Source: Bacteroidota bacterium
GTDB lineage: Bacteria > Bacteroidota > Bacteroidia > Flavobacteriales > Flavobacteriaceae
NCBI GenBank assembly: GCA_027621175.1
Contig: JAQCCM010000005.1
Span: 49,224 to 113,223, forward strand
Direction of reading: 5' to 3'
Length of the DNA stretch: 64,000 nt
The position numbers and the translations under genes were made by a program. This document shows, piece after piece, positions 1 through 8,282 of the stretch. Under the pieces are notes generated by a model. The model saw only the letters and a program-made list of their open reading frames with translations. It had not been told where the DNA came from and did no database searches. Each line of letters opens with the position of its first letter. The first letter of the stretch is position 1.

Positions 1-306
1 CACAGTATTGAAAACATTTCTAACCCAGAAGGGCGTGAGCGTTTTTACTCTGTTGTTGGCTATATCTGTGAAACAGACACCTTCGCAAATAACCGTAAAA
101 TTACCGAAATCAGCGATGGTGATGTATTGTGTTTTCACAATGCAGGAGCCTATTGCTTTAGTATGGCAAGCAACTATAACTCACGCTACCGCCCTGCCGA
201 AGTGCTTTGGTATAATGGCGAAGCGCAACTTATACGAAAAGCAGAAACGTTTGACAATCTAGTAGAAAACCAAGTGGTGCTGGATTTTGCTCCAATAGAA
301 GTTTAG
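1..306 (+). CDS. lysA: Diaminopimelate decarboxylase, C-terminal part (cut by window edge)
   Basis: The open frame starts at base 1 and stops at TAG 304-306, giving the last 101 residues. The stretch GYICETDTF matches the substrate-binding Cys-Glu-Ser/Thr-x-Asp segment of fold III PLP decarboxylases. NAGAYCFSMASNYNSR is the typical LysA C-terminal signature, including the Tyr that contacts PLP and substrate. The enzyme makes L-lysine from meso-diaminopimelate in the cytoplasm. The catalytic lysine and N-terminal barrel lie outside the window. An overlapping frame at 8-262 is a shadow. It converges on the M1 peptidase gene, about 28 bases away. Confidence 0.9.
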   Translation, partial: HSIENISNPEGRERFYSVVGYICETDTFANNRKITEISDGDVLCFHNAGAYCFSMASNYNSRYRPAEVLWYNGEAQLIRKAETFDNLVENQVVLDFAPIEV

Positions 307-334
307 TAAAATCGTAAATAAGAGCTCTTATTAA

Positions 335-2515
335 CTATTGCTCCTTTTTAAATTTCTCAAAGTCGTTTTCTTCAATTACTTTGGGCCAATTGTTATTATC
401 CTTATTGATGTCAGCCGTTGCGTTATCAGGGTCAACAACAACACCCACCAACTCTTTGTCTGTGGCAATATATTTACTAATCGTTTTATCATTTTTACGC
501 CATACTTGCGCAGGATACGTTTTACGCTCTGTAGTGCCGTCGGCATATTTATACTCCACAATCAACGGCATTACTAAGCCGCCTGGTTTTTCAAAAACTA
601 CTTCGTAAAACTTCTTGTTTTCCTTACGGTTTTTAAGCTCTTCAGGCGTTAAGTTTTCTAAACTTCTTTTGTAATACAGAGAGAAGTAACGCTTATCATT
701 ACCTAGCTTTTTTATGTCTTTGACATCTGTAACACCCATATCAACAACATCTGTAGTAAAAAACCATCCACGCCAAAACCAATCCAAGTCAAAAGCAGAT
801 GCGTCTTCCATGGTGCGGAAAAAGTCCTCGGGTGTTGGGTGTTTAAACATCCAGCGCTGTGAAAAAGTCTTAAATGCATGGTCAAATAATTCGCGACCCA
901 TAACGGTTTCCCGTAATATGTTTAGAGCCGTTGCGGGCTTACTGTAGGCGTTTGGCCCCAGTTGATATACGTTTTCAGGGTTTGACATAATAGGCGCAAT
1001 AAAATCTTGATCACCTGCCATATAACGCACAATATTTTGCGGATCCATATCATCAGAGGGATAGTGATCTAAACCTGGAATCGCATCGGGATGCGTTTTT
1101 CCAAAATCTTGCTCGGCAATGATTTGCACAAAACTGTTCAATCCTTCATCCATCCAACCCCATTGGCGTTCATCGGAATTTACAATCATAGGAAAAAAGT
1201 TATGTCCAACTTCGTGGATAATAACCCCTATCATACCAAATTTGGTGCGATCGCTATAATAGCCGTTCTCATCAGGTCGTCCAAAATTGAAGCAAATCAT
1301 CGGGTATTCCATACCTACATCATCGGCATGCACAGAAATGGCTTTGTGATATGGGTAATCAAAAGTCATGTTAGAATAGGACTTTAATGCGCTCGCTACG
1401 GTTTTGGTGGACCATTGTTCCCAGAGTGGATTTCCTTCTTTCGGATAAACAGAAACTGCCATGACATCGTTTCCGTTGACATCCACATTCATCATATCGA
1501 CGATAAACTTACGCGAAGAAGTAAACGCAAAATCACGAACGTTTTTAGCTGTAAAATGCCACGTTTTTGTTCCAGTGGGCACACTTTTTTCGTTCGCCTC
1601 AGCTTCTTCTTGCGTAACAATAAATATAGGCTTATCGTATGATTTTTTAGCCTCTCTAAAACGCTTCATCATCGTAGAAGAATACACCTCTTTTCTGTTT
1701 TCTAAAACGCCTGTTGCTTCCACAATATGATCGTTTGGCACTGTGATTTTTACGTCGTAATCTCCAAAGGGAAGTGCAAATTCACCATTGCCCCAGAACT
1801 GTTGGTTTTGCCAACCCTCAACATCGTTATAAACTGCCATACGAGGGAAAAACTGAGCAATAAAATAGGCGTAGTTATCGTCTTTTTGGAAATATTCAAA
1901 ACCCGAACGCGCATCCCAAAATTGACGATTTGGAATATTATAATGCCATTTTAAACGAAATGAAATCGCTGTACCAGCCGCTAAGGGAGTTGGGAGGTCT
2001 ATTCGCATCATGGTTTGATGAATGGTATAGGGCAAGTCAACGCCTGCTGTGGTTTGCAGTGCATCAATTTTAAAACCACCATCAAACTTTTCGTTGAGTA
2101 AAAATTCGTTTACAAAACCTGGGGCAACACTACGTTGCGTACCGTAATAATTACTCCCATTATTTAATCGGTCAAAAGATTGCCCATCACGCGCACGTAC
2201 ATTTTGATCCATTTGTACCCACAAATACGTTAGTGTTTCGGGAGAATTGTTTGTATAGGTAACAACTTGATCTCCAAACAACTGCTGTGTTTCGTCATTG
2301 AGAACGAGTTCCATCACATAGTCTGCCTGTTGTTGATAGTATGCTGGACCTGGTGCACCCGAAGCAGTACGGTATACATTGGGCGTAGCAAGTTCATTAT
2401 AGAGCTGTCTAAATTTATTTTGATTGGTGTGTCCTTGCGGCGTTTCTTGCGCAAAAGAGGTGAAAAAAGTAGCCAGTAAGATGGTGGTAACAATTTGTGC
2501 GTATTTCATTTGCAT
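335..2515 (-). CDS. M1 family metallopeptidase (aminopeptidase), exported
   Basis: A 726-residue protein with an N-terminal signal peptide ending near FTSFAQ (about residue 23). The gluzincin zinc site is visible: HEVGH at 434-438 and a third ligand Glu457 in WMDEGLN, the normal HExxH-18-E spacing. A GMEYP motif at 401-405 occupies the place of the M1 GxMEN exopeptidase motif. The N-terminal half is the beta-rich domain of the family. It probably trims peptides in the periplasm. It is the last gene of a minus-strand cluster with the DUF6702 protein 35 bases upstream. The function is secure at family level; the peptide preference cannot be read. Confidence 0.88.
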   Translation of the reverse strand: MQMKYAQIVTTILLATFFTSFAQETPQGHTNQNKFRQLYNELATPNVYRTASGAPGPAYYQQQADYVMELVLNDETQQLFGDQVVTYTNNSPETLTYLWVQMDQNVRARDGQSFDRLNNGSNYYGTQRSVAPGFVNEFLLNEKFDGGFKIDALQTTAGVDLPYTIHQTMMRIDLPTPLAAGTAISFRLKWHYNIPNRQFWDARSGFEYFQKDDNYAYFIAQFFPRMAVYNDVEGWQNQQFWGNGEFALPFGDYDVKITVPNDHIVEATGVLENRKEVYSSTMMKRFREAKKSYDKPIFIVTQEEAEANEKSVPTGTKTWHFTAKNVRDFAFTSSRKFIVDMMNVDVNGNDVMAVSVYPKEGNPLWEQWSTKTVASALKSYSNMTFDYPYHKAISVHADDVGMEYPMICFNFGRPDENGYYSDRTKFGMIGVIIHEVGHNFFPMIVNSDERQWGWMDEGLNSFVQIIAEQDFGKTHPDAIPGLDHYPSDDMDPQNIVRYMAGDQDFIAPIMSNPENVYQLGPNAYSKPATALNILRETVMGRELFDHAFKTFSQRWMFKHPTPEDFFRTMEDASAFDLDWFWRGWFFTTDVVDMGVTDVKDIKKLGNDKRYFSLYYKRSLENLTPEELKNRKENKKFYEVVFEKPGGLVMPLIVEYKYADGTTERKTYPAQVWRKNDKTISKYIATDKELVGVVVDPDNATADINKDNNNWPKVIEENDFEKFKKEQ

Positions 2516-2550
2516 TAGATTTTTGTTAAAGATATTAGTTTGTTGGAAAA

Positions 2551-3036
2551 TTAGAAATCAAATTGTGCAAAATTAACTTCCTTGGTATGTAAAAAACTTT
2601 TTTTAGCTGTTGATGTTGTGAGTGTTACAATATTTTTTTGTTCGGGAAAAGTGGCTATCAAAAAGGTGTTTGACCATTCCAAAACATCCATTTCAGGCAC
2701 GTGATCAAAAGATGCGTAGAGGTATGTTTGATCTTGTTTATATTCCCTACCAACAAAGGAAAAATACGAGTCAGTTGGAAGCCCGTAAACAACAAAGTGT
2801 TCTTTAAAGTAGTTGGAAATTAAGACTTCCATATCATCATCTGCTTTGTTATCAGGGTCTAAAGCAATGGAAGCACCAACATGCTTAGACAAAGCTTTTG
2901 AAAAATCATCGGTAAATACGCGAACCACAAGCTGTACTTGCTGCTTTTCGGGTTTGTAATACATGTCCGTTGTACTAACATAATACTTATGGGGCACAAA
3001 CGCCAAAAGCGGCATAAGTAGTAAAAACAAACGCAT
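2551..3036 (-). CDS. DUF6702 family exported protein
   Basis: A 161-residue protein with a short hydrophobic N-terminus (MRLFLLLMPLLAFVPHKYYVS). HKYYVSTTDMYYKPEKQ at the mature N-terminus and the overall length resemble the DUF6702 family, which in flavobacteria commonly sits beside an M1 peptidase gene. No catalytic motif is visible and the function is unknown. Its ATG overlaps the stop of the upstream gene by one base and the M1 gene follows 35 bases downstream. The three genes are therefore probably co-transcribed and may act together in the envelope. Confidence 0.75.
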   Translation of the reverse strand: MRLFLLLMPLLAFVPHKYYVSTTDMYYKPEKQQVQLVVRVFTDDFSKALSKHVGASIALDPDNKADDDMEVLISNYFKEHFVVYGLPTDSYFSFVGREYKQDQTYLYASFDHVPEMDVLEWSNTFLIATFPEQKNIVTLTTSTAKKSFLHTKEVNFAQFDF

Positions 3037-3761
3037 TAGTTTTTCTTATTGAATTTTTTACTCGCCTTAACTAGAAAATCCATGACTTCGAAATCGGATT
3101 TATCCTCTAACAATTCTTTGGTTTTGATTTCGCCATCGCAATAGACCAAAAACAATCCAATTTTGTCTTGATCAATATTTAGTTCTTCTATAAAAAAGCG
3201 ATCGTCATAGAGCTGACGAAGCACCTCACTGGGTTGGAGCGTATACACTTTTTCGTCGCTTTTTTCTTTATCAACCAAGCGATACAGTGCTTTAAAAACA
3301 TTTACAAAGTTTACACCGTTATAGAGTTGGCCTTGTCGCATCAGCGTATTTTCCACTCTTGTAGATCGGTCACGTTCATAATCAAACGCTTTGAATTCCT
3401 CAGAACGCAAATCCAAAAATTTCTGTCGCTGTTCGGGTGTTACTACTACCTCATCAAGTTCAGTAACTTTTTCATTTACGTCAATGACAAGGCGTCCACG
3501 TTGTAGGATTTCTTTGGTGATTTTTACCACACGAATTTGATATTGTAAAGAGGTGAAAACCAATTCATCGTTCATCATTACTTCAATGGCAAACTCGCCG
3601 TTGTCGTCGCTAATCGTAGCTTTTTGAGTGGTAGAATTTACGACGTTAGCAGCCACAACATTGGTGTTTTGATATAAAATTTTACCACGGAGCCAGGTGC
3701 GGTAATCGGACTGTGCCATAGCCAAAGGCGCAAATAAAAGGGCAAATAGGATATATCTCAT
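3036..3761 (-). CDS. Carboxypeptidase-like regulatory domain protein, exported
   Basis: I chose the ATG at 3759-3761 because it gives a clean signal peptide (MRYILFALLFAPLAMAQ). The longer frame to 3845 adds 28 residues unlike a leader and runs into the next gene. The 241-residue product has an N-terminal beta-sandwich of the CarboxypepD_reg type (about residues 25-110: LRGKILYQNTNVVAANVVN, ending VTELDEVVV). A charged helical region of unknown role follows. Such domains occur at the N-termini of SusC proteins, but here the domain stands alone. It lies upstream of and overlaps the DUF6702 gene. The function is not known. Confidence 0.72.
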   Translation of the reverse strand: MRYILFALLFAPLAMAQSDYRTWLRGKILYQNTNVVAANVVNSTTQKATISDDNGEFAIEVMMNDELVFTSLQYQIRVVKITKEILQRGRLVIDVNEKVTELDEVVVTPEQRQKFLDLRSEEFKAFDYERDRSTRVENTLMRQGQLYNGVNFVNVFKALYRLVDKEKSDEKVYTLQPSEVLRQLYDDRFFIEELNIDQDKIGLFLVYCDGEIKTKELLEDKSDFEVMDFLVKASKKFNKKN

Positions 3762-3837
3762 AAAAACAAAAGTTGGGTTGACTCGAATCAAAAAACGGGC
3801 AGTTGTGCAACGGTTAATGAATATACACAAATATACA

Positions 3838-4269
3838 TTATTCACATAAACGCTTCACGAAGTGAAAGCCCAAATGATCAAATCCTTCACGGGCATACAA
3901 CCGATGCGAAGCAATATTTTCTTTATAAGCGTTGAGTTCCAACGCCTCGTAGCCTTCCGTTTTTAATTTATCCCCAATCCATTGCATAAATTGTGTGCCC
4001 AGTCCTTTCCCTTGGTATTCGGGCATAATGTAAAAGTGATCTAACTCACAGCTTTTTCCCGAATAGTGTCGTGTTTGATACCACAACCCACAAAGCCCTA
4101 TCAGCTTGCTCCCATCATAAAACCCCACGCAATCATACTCATGTTGAAACATACCCATAAAACGCTTCTCATGAATCTGATCCGTATATTTATGCTGTGT
4201 AAAATCTTGCATTAACGGAATGATTTCAGGTATATTCGCTACTTTTAAAAAACGAAATTCAATTTCCAT
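3838..4269 (-). CDS. GNAT family N-acetyltransferase
   Basis: A cytoplasmic protein of 143 residues from the ATG at 4267-4269. An upstream alternative at 4299 would overlap the divergent neighbour. The acetyl-CoA-binding motif A is visible as YQGKGLGTQFM (Q/RxxGxG/A), preceded by DHFYIMPE and followed by LELNAYKENIASHRLYAREGFDHLG, the usual GNAT motif B. The acceptor substrate cannot be predicted. Its start codon lies only six bases from the proposed TTG start of a second GNAT gene on the other strand. Confidence 0.85.
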   Translation of the reverse strand: MEIEFRFLKVANIPEIIPLMQDFTQHKYTDQIHEKRFMGMFQHEYDCVGFYDGSKLIGLCGLWYQTRHYSGKSCELDHFYIMPEYQGKGLGTQFMQWIGDKLKTEGYEALELNAYKENIASHRLYAREGFDHLGFHFVKRLCE

Positions 4270-4275
4270 AACTTT

Positions 4276-4713
4276 TTGCAAAGAGCCACAAACATACAAC
4301 TAAAACCAATCTGTACGAAAGACACTTACATGGTGCGACACCCTGTTTTGCGTAACGGCTTGCCTATTGAAACCTGCGCTTTTGACCGAGACGAGGACAA
4401 TGACACCCTGCACCTAGGTGCGTATACAGATAAAAAACTCATTGGCGTACTTACGCTATTACCGAATGCTTCCGATGTACAACTGAGAGGCATGGCGGTA
4501 TTGCCAGAAATGCAAAAACTGGGCATTGGGTATCAATTGATTTTGGAAGCAGAAAAGCGAGTAGTACATATGGGTATTTCCCTGCTATGGATGAACGCCC
4601 GACTGATAGCCGTTCCATTTTATGAGCGTTGTGGCTACCAAAAACAGGGAGGGAAATTTAGATTACCTTATGGCGGAGACCACTATAAAATGATAAAACA
4701 ACTATGCGCCTAA
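4276..4713 (+). CDS. GNAT family N-acetyltransferase (TTG start proposed)
   Basis: The GNAT fold is shown by LRGMAVLPEMQKLGIGYQLI (motif A) and by WMNARLIAVPFYERCGYQ (motif B). The N-terminal strand and helix KPICTKDTYMVRHPVLRNG belong to the family fold and precede the first ATG at 4330, so translation probably begins at TTG 4276, giving 145 residues. The acceptor is unknown. The last bases overlap the start of the DD-carboxypeptidase gene by ten bases, suggesting translational coupling. Confidence 0.8.
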   Translation: MQRATNIQLKPICTKDTYMVRHPVLRNGLPIETCAFDRDEDNDTLHLGAYTDKKLIGVLTLLPNASDVQLRGMAVLPEMQKLGIGYQLILEAEKRVVHMGISLLWMNARLIAVPFYERCGYQKQGGKFRLPYGGDHYKMIKQLCA

Positions 4714-5411
4714 GCCTATTTTTTGTTTTGCTCTGTCAAATGGCAGTAGCGCAACCCACACTCATACAAACGCTAGGTTTAGACGATTCGCATTTGGTAG
4801 AATTGGAGGGAAACCTCCTCACAGCAAAAACAGCCACAGCCTTCTGCGCCATGCAAGAAGCGGCGCTACAAGACGGCATTGATTTACAACTGGTTTCGGC
4901 ATACCGTTCCTTTGAGCGCCAGCAATATATTTGGGAAGACAAATACAAACGTTACACTGCAGATGGGATGACACCCAAAGACGCTATAGACCGTATTCTA
5001 CAATATTCCACCATTCCAGGTACCTCACGCCATCATTGGGGTACCGATATTGACATCACAGACAACAACGCGCCCAAACAAAAACAGGTTTTGGTCCCTG
5101 AAAAATTTCACAACAACGGACCTTTTGCTCCTTTGCGAAAATGGATGGAGGAAAATGCCAATCGTTTTGGGTTTTATTTGGTCTATACAAACGATAGTAC
5201 TCGCACTGGTTTTTCATATGAACCCTGGCATTACAGTTATTTGCCCGAAGCCAAACACTACCAAAAACAATACGACTCCCGAACCGCTTTCGCCTATTTC
5301 AAATCGGTGGGGATTTATGGAAGTGCCTATATTGATATTGATTTTTGGCAAGCGTATTACTCCCTTTTTATAAAAGGAATTAACGTCGAATTAACACTTC
5401 CCTCTTTTTAG
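4704..5411 (+). CDS. D-alanyl-D-alanine carboxypeptidase, M15B (VanY/DdcY-like)
   Basis: 235 residues with a signal peptide (MRLSLFFVLLCQMAVAQ). The M15B zinc site is clear: SAYRSFERQ (substrate-binding Arg), SRHHWGTDIDI (SxHxxGxAxD-like ligands His and Asp), and EPWHYSY (catalytic Glu and third ligand His). It should remove terminal D-Ala from peptidoglycan stem peptides in the periplasm. The ATG overlaps the GNAT gene by ten bases. No resistance genes accompany it, so a role in ordinary wall remodelling is more likely than glycopeptide resistance. Confidence 0.88.
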   Translation: MRLSLFFVLLCQMAVAQPTLIQTLGLDDSHLVELEGNLLTAKTATAFCAMQEAALQDGIDLQLVSAYRSFERQQYIWEDKYKRYTADGMTPKDAIDRILQYSTIPGTSRHHWGTDIDITDNNAPKQKQVLVPEKFHNNGPFAPLRKWMEENANRFGFYLVYTNDSTRTGFSYEPWHYSYLPEAKHYQKQYDSRTAFAYFKSVGIYGSAYIDIDFWQAYYSLFIKGINVELTLPSF

Positions 5412-5439
5412 CTGGCAAAGCTTTTGAACATTCACAAAA

Positions 5440-5988
5440 ATGAAACAATTGCTTGTATGTTTATTCCTGACTTCTTTTTTCTCAAGCTGTATTCCGTTAA
5501 GTTTTGCGCCAAATATTGAAACGAATAAGGTCAAACTCGCCAAACGCTTTAAGCGTGATTTACCAAAGCAATACGGGTTTATTTTTGAAGACCCAAAAGA
5601 AGCCGATGAGTTCTTTACATTCATTAACACCAAATATCAGTTACCTGGAATTGATCGCAAAATTCCATTATGGGTGCACAAGAAGCCACTTATCATGAAC
5701 ATATATGAGCGCAGACGCACCACAAGCACTTTGAACTTCATACCTATTCTTATAGATGCTGCACTTTCAGGTGAAAACAGCGGAGTTCCAGGTTTTTTCA
5801 ATAGTTTTTATACCACCCGAAATGAAAAATGGTTTATCATCATCACACTTACCGACTTAAACGGACAAGATGCCCTTGCCCCAGCATACGACAGGCATAA
5901 TGCTAACCTCAGTTTTTTACGCAGCCTCCAAAAAGAGTATTTAAATACCGCCAATTATATGGAGGCTTATTTTAGAAATAAAAAATAG
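5440..5988 (+). CDS. Lipoprotein of unknown function
   Basis: 182 residues with a lipoprotein signal: a hydrophobic stretch followed by the lipobox FFSSC (Cys17). The rest contains no motif that I recognise. Two basic clusters (KRFKRD, YERRRTT) and a KWFIIITLTDLNG strand suggest a soluble mixed alpha/beta periplasmic domain anchored in the membrane. It starts 28 bases after the carboxypeptidase gene and could share its transcript. No function is proposed. Confidence 0.65.
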   Translation: MKQLLVCLFLTSFFSSCIPLSFAPNIETNKVKLAKRFKRDLPKQYGFIFEDPKEADEFFTFINTKYQLPGIDRKIPLWVHKKPLIMNIYERRRTTSTLNFIPILIDAALSGENSGVPGFFNSFYTTRNEKWFIIITLTDLNGQDALAPAYDRHNANLSFLRSLQKEYLNTANYMEAYFRNKK

Positions 5989-6200
5989 ACTCTTTTTTAC
6001 AGCGACTATCATACACATGCCTCATGCAGACAGACCTGTGACGCGTTACTTATCCTTATTTTAAATAGTAAATATCACAAGCATGACGCAGGGTACAGCT
6101 TTGGTGATGAGGCAAATCACAGGATTTAGAGACTAAACCAAATTATTTTGAATGATATACAGCCAAAATTTGTAAATTAGCAATACCTCAAACCTTCGTA

Positions 6201-7289
6201 ATGTATCCCTTAATCCTATTATTTTTTTTATCAAACCTCGTTTGCCCAAACTAATCTATTTTCAAAACCATTTAGCATAGATGTAAATTATATGGGAGGT
6301 GATATTCTCCTACATAAAAATAATCTGTTGCACTTAAAAACCGGACATCCATCGGGAGTATTTATTAGCTGGAATAAAAAAACGTTTGGAGAAAAAAGAT
6401 GGCATGTTGAATACGGTTTTCCTGACTCGGGTTTTACATTGTTGTATCAAGATTTTAAAAATGAACATCTAGGGAAAAACACTGCTTTATTTGGACATTA
6501 TAACTTTTATTTTTTTAAAAGGGCCCTCTTTTTTCGTATTGGACAAGGTGTAGCTTTTGCCTCTAATCCTTATCATTTCAAAAATAATTTTAAAAATCAT
6601 GCATTTGGGTCTAAGTTTTTGGCTAGCACATTACTAGCCCTAAATTTTAAGAAGGATGCTGTTATTGGGGCACTGGGATTCCAGTTTGGAGCGTCTGTGA
6701 TTCACTACTCAAATGGAAATACAAAATCACCGAATACGAGTGTAAATGTATTTTCTGTTAATGCAGGCCTTACACACATTTTTGAAGAAGAACCTCCCAA
6801 TTTCGAAATAGATTATACATTGACAAAATACACCGAACCCATCAAAATCAATGTTGTTCTTAGAGGCGGGGTTAATCAAAGTGATGTGATAAGAAGTGAT
6901 CAACACCCATTTTATGTGATATCAGTTTACGCTGACAAACGTTTAAGTTATAAGAGTTCTATACAGTTTGGCAGCGAATTTTTTTTTCTACTTATCTGAA
7001 AGAGTTTATCAAACATAAAGCAATCGCTTTTCCAGAAAATGGTATAAATGGTGATGAGGATTACAAACGCGGCAGTATTTTTTTTGGACATGAACTGGTT
7101 TTTGGATCGCTTAGGTTTTTATCACATGCCGGATATTATGTGTACCAACCATTTAAAACTTCAGAAAAAGTATATGTCCGAACTGGGCTAAAAAAACATT
7201 TTGGAACAAAATGGTTTGGCGTTTTTTCGGTTAAGGCACATGGATTTTCGGCTGAAGCCATTGAGTTTGGAATAGGAATGAGGTTTTAA
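6201..7289 (+). pseudogene. PagL-like acyloxyacyl hydrolase (lipid A deacylase) broken by two poly-T frameshifts
   Basis: Three pieces in different frames join into one protein of about 362 residues. The ATG at 6201 starts a signal peptide (MYPLILLFF); at the T8 run 6222-6229 the frame is lost, and dropping one T continues into YQTSFAQ and the main frame. That frame runs to TGA 6997-6999 and holds HYSNGNTKSPN near 6703, the His-x-Ser of PagL-type hydrolases. At the T9 run 6979-6987 one added T continues into STYLKEFIKHK and ends at GIGMRF, TAA 7287-7289, a typical barrel end. The family removes acyl chains from lipid A at the outer membrane. Homopolymer sequencing error, decay and slippage cannot be separated here. 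Confidence 0.75.
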
Positions 7290-7306
7290 ATATGAAATAG
7301 TATAAA

Positions 7307-8077
7307 ATGATGAGGTCAACAAGAGCTAAAACAATTAAAAAAAATTGTTGTTTATTAATGGTCATTTCGGTTTTTTCTTGCGATAGTGTTGAAGATTGTT
7401 TTCAAAGATCGGATACTGTTGTGCAGCAAAATATAGAAGTGCCTTCGTTCAACAAAATACTAGTCAATAGAGATATTCAACTTATTTTATCTCAAGGAAC
7501 TGAAAATAGCGTATTGGTTGAGACAAATCAAAATTTGATTCATGACATTGAAGTTAAAGTTATGGAAAATCAACTGCAACTGAAAAACAATAATGAATGT
7601 GCCTTTTTTCGAGATAATTTTATCACAAAAGTTTACATATCAACAACAACTAAGCTCAAAGAAATAAGGACATCTTCACAGCATACTGTTATTTCAGAAG
7701 GAGTGATACATGCAGACTCACTTGAACTTATTTCAGAAAACTATTACGACAAAAACATGTTGGTTGTTGGAGATTTTAACCTAGAAATAAACACAAATCT
7801 TTTTAAAGTTCTTTCTAACGGAATCTCAACTTTTTATATTTCTGGTCACACTGAAAAACTTATCGTACAATTTTGGGCGGGTGACAGTAGGTTTGAAGGA
7901 GAAAAACTGTTAGCCAACGATGTTATCATTTATCACAGAGGAACAAACGATATGACTTTGTATCCCATACGTTCAATAACCGGTAAAATTCTGAGTACAG
8001 GAAATGTTTATTGTTTGAATAAACCTCAAGATATTGACATCCAAGAGAGCTACAAAGGCAGGGTGATTTTATATTAA
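7307..8077 (+). CDS. GIN-domain (DUF2807) putative auto-transporter adhesin head lipoprotein
   Basis: 256 residues from ATG 7307. A lipobox-like VISVFSC gives a lipidated Cys near residue 25. The sequence FNKILVNRDIQLILSQGTENSVLVETNQNLI is the characteristic opening of the GIN beta-helix domain, which fills the remainder with short alternating strands. These cell-surface or periplasmic proteins are common in Bacteroidota and their ligands are mostly unknown. It follows the broken PagL-like gene by 17 bases and may be in the same transcript. Confidence 0.75.
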   Translation: MMRSTRAKTIKKNCCLLMVISVFSCDSVEDCFQRSDTVVQQNIEVPSFNKILVNRDIQLILSQGTENSVLVETNQNLIHDIEVKVMENQLQLKNNNECAFFRDNFITKVYISTTTKLKEIRTSSQHTVISEGVIHADSLELISENYYDKNMLVVGDFNLEINTNLFKVLSNGISTFYISGHTEKLIVQFWAGDSRFEGEKLLANDVIIYHRGTNDMTLYPIRSITGKILSTGNVYCLNKPQDIDIQESYKGRVILY

Positions 8078-8199
8078 TTTATTGATTAAAGTTTCCGCAA
8101 TCAAATGGGTTTGTTTATCATACTCTGCTGTTGTGAAGGGGTGCAATTATAAACTATTCATTAAAATTCCTCAAAGAAGTCTTGTGGGATTTGTTATTG

Positions 8200-8235
8200 G
8201 TGTGAACAAAGTGTTGTTAGAGGAATAGTTCACAC
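8200..8235. repeat. Inverted repeat upstream of gpmI
   Basis: GTGTGAAC at 8200-8207 and GTTCACAC at 8228-8235 form a perfect 8-base inverted repeat with a 20-base spacer. It ends 20 bases before the gpmI -7 box, so the right arm covers the place where the -33 element should be. It may be an operator with two half-sites or a weak hairpin. No factor can be named. Confidence 0.45.
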
Positions 8236-8255
8236 TAATTTAATCTTGTTTAGAT

Positions 8256-8263
8256 TATCTTTG
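8256..8263 (+). promoter_or_regulatory. Bacteroidota -7 box for gpmI
   Basis: TATCTTTG fits the TAnnTTTG consensus of the primary sigma factor. It lies 19 bases before the gpmI ATG, leaving a short leader. A good TTG -33 element is not visible. Confidence 0.55.
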
Positions 8264-8282
8264 CACCACAACAAATAACCTT

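Noticed and set aside
8..262. 84-codon frame at the left edge
   Set aside because: It is an out-of-frame shadow of the LysA C-terminal coding sequence in frame 1.
6019..6123. Pairs GCCTCAT/ATGAGGC and CCTGTGA/TCACAGG upstream of the PagL-like gene
   Set aside because: The arms are interleaved, so they cannot form one nested hairpin, and 7-base matches over 100 bases can arise by chance. A folded RNA is possible but not supported.
7021..7289. Separate small gene after the PagL-like main frame
   Set aside because: The residues continue the outer-membrane barrel of the same family after a T-run frameshift, with no start codon or leader of their own.
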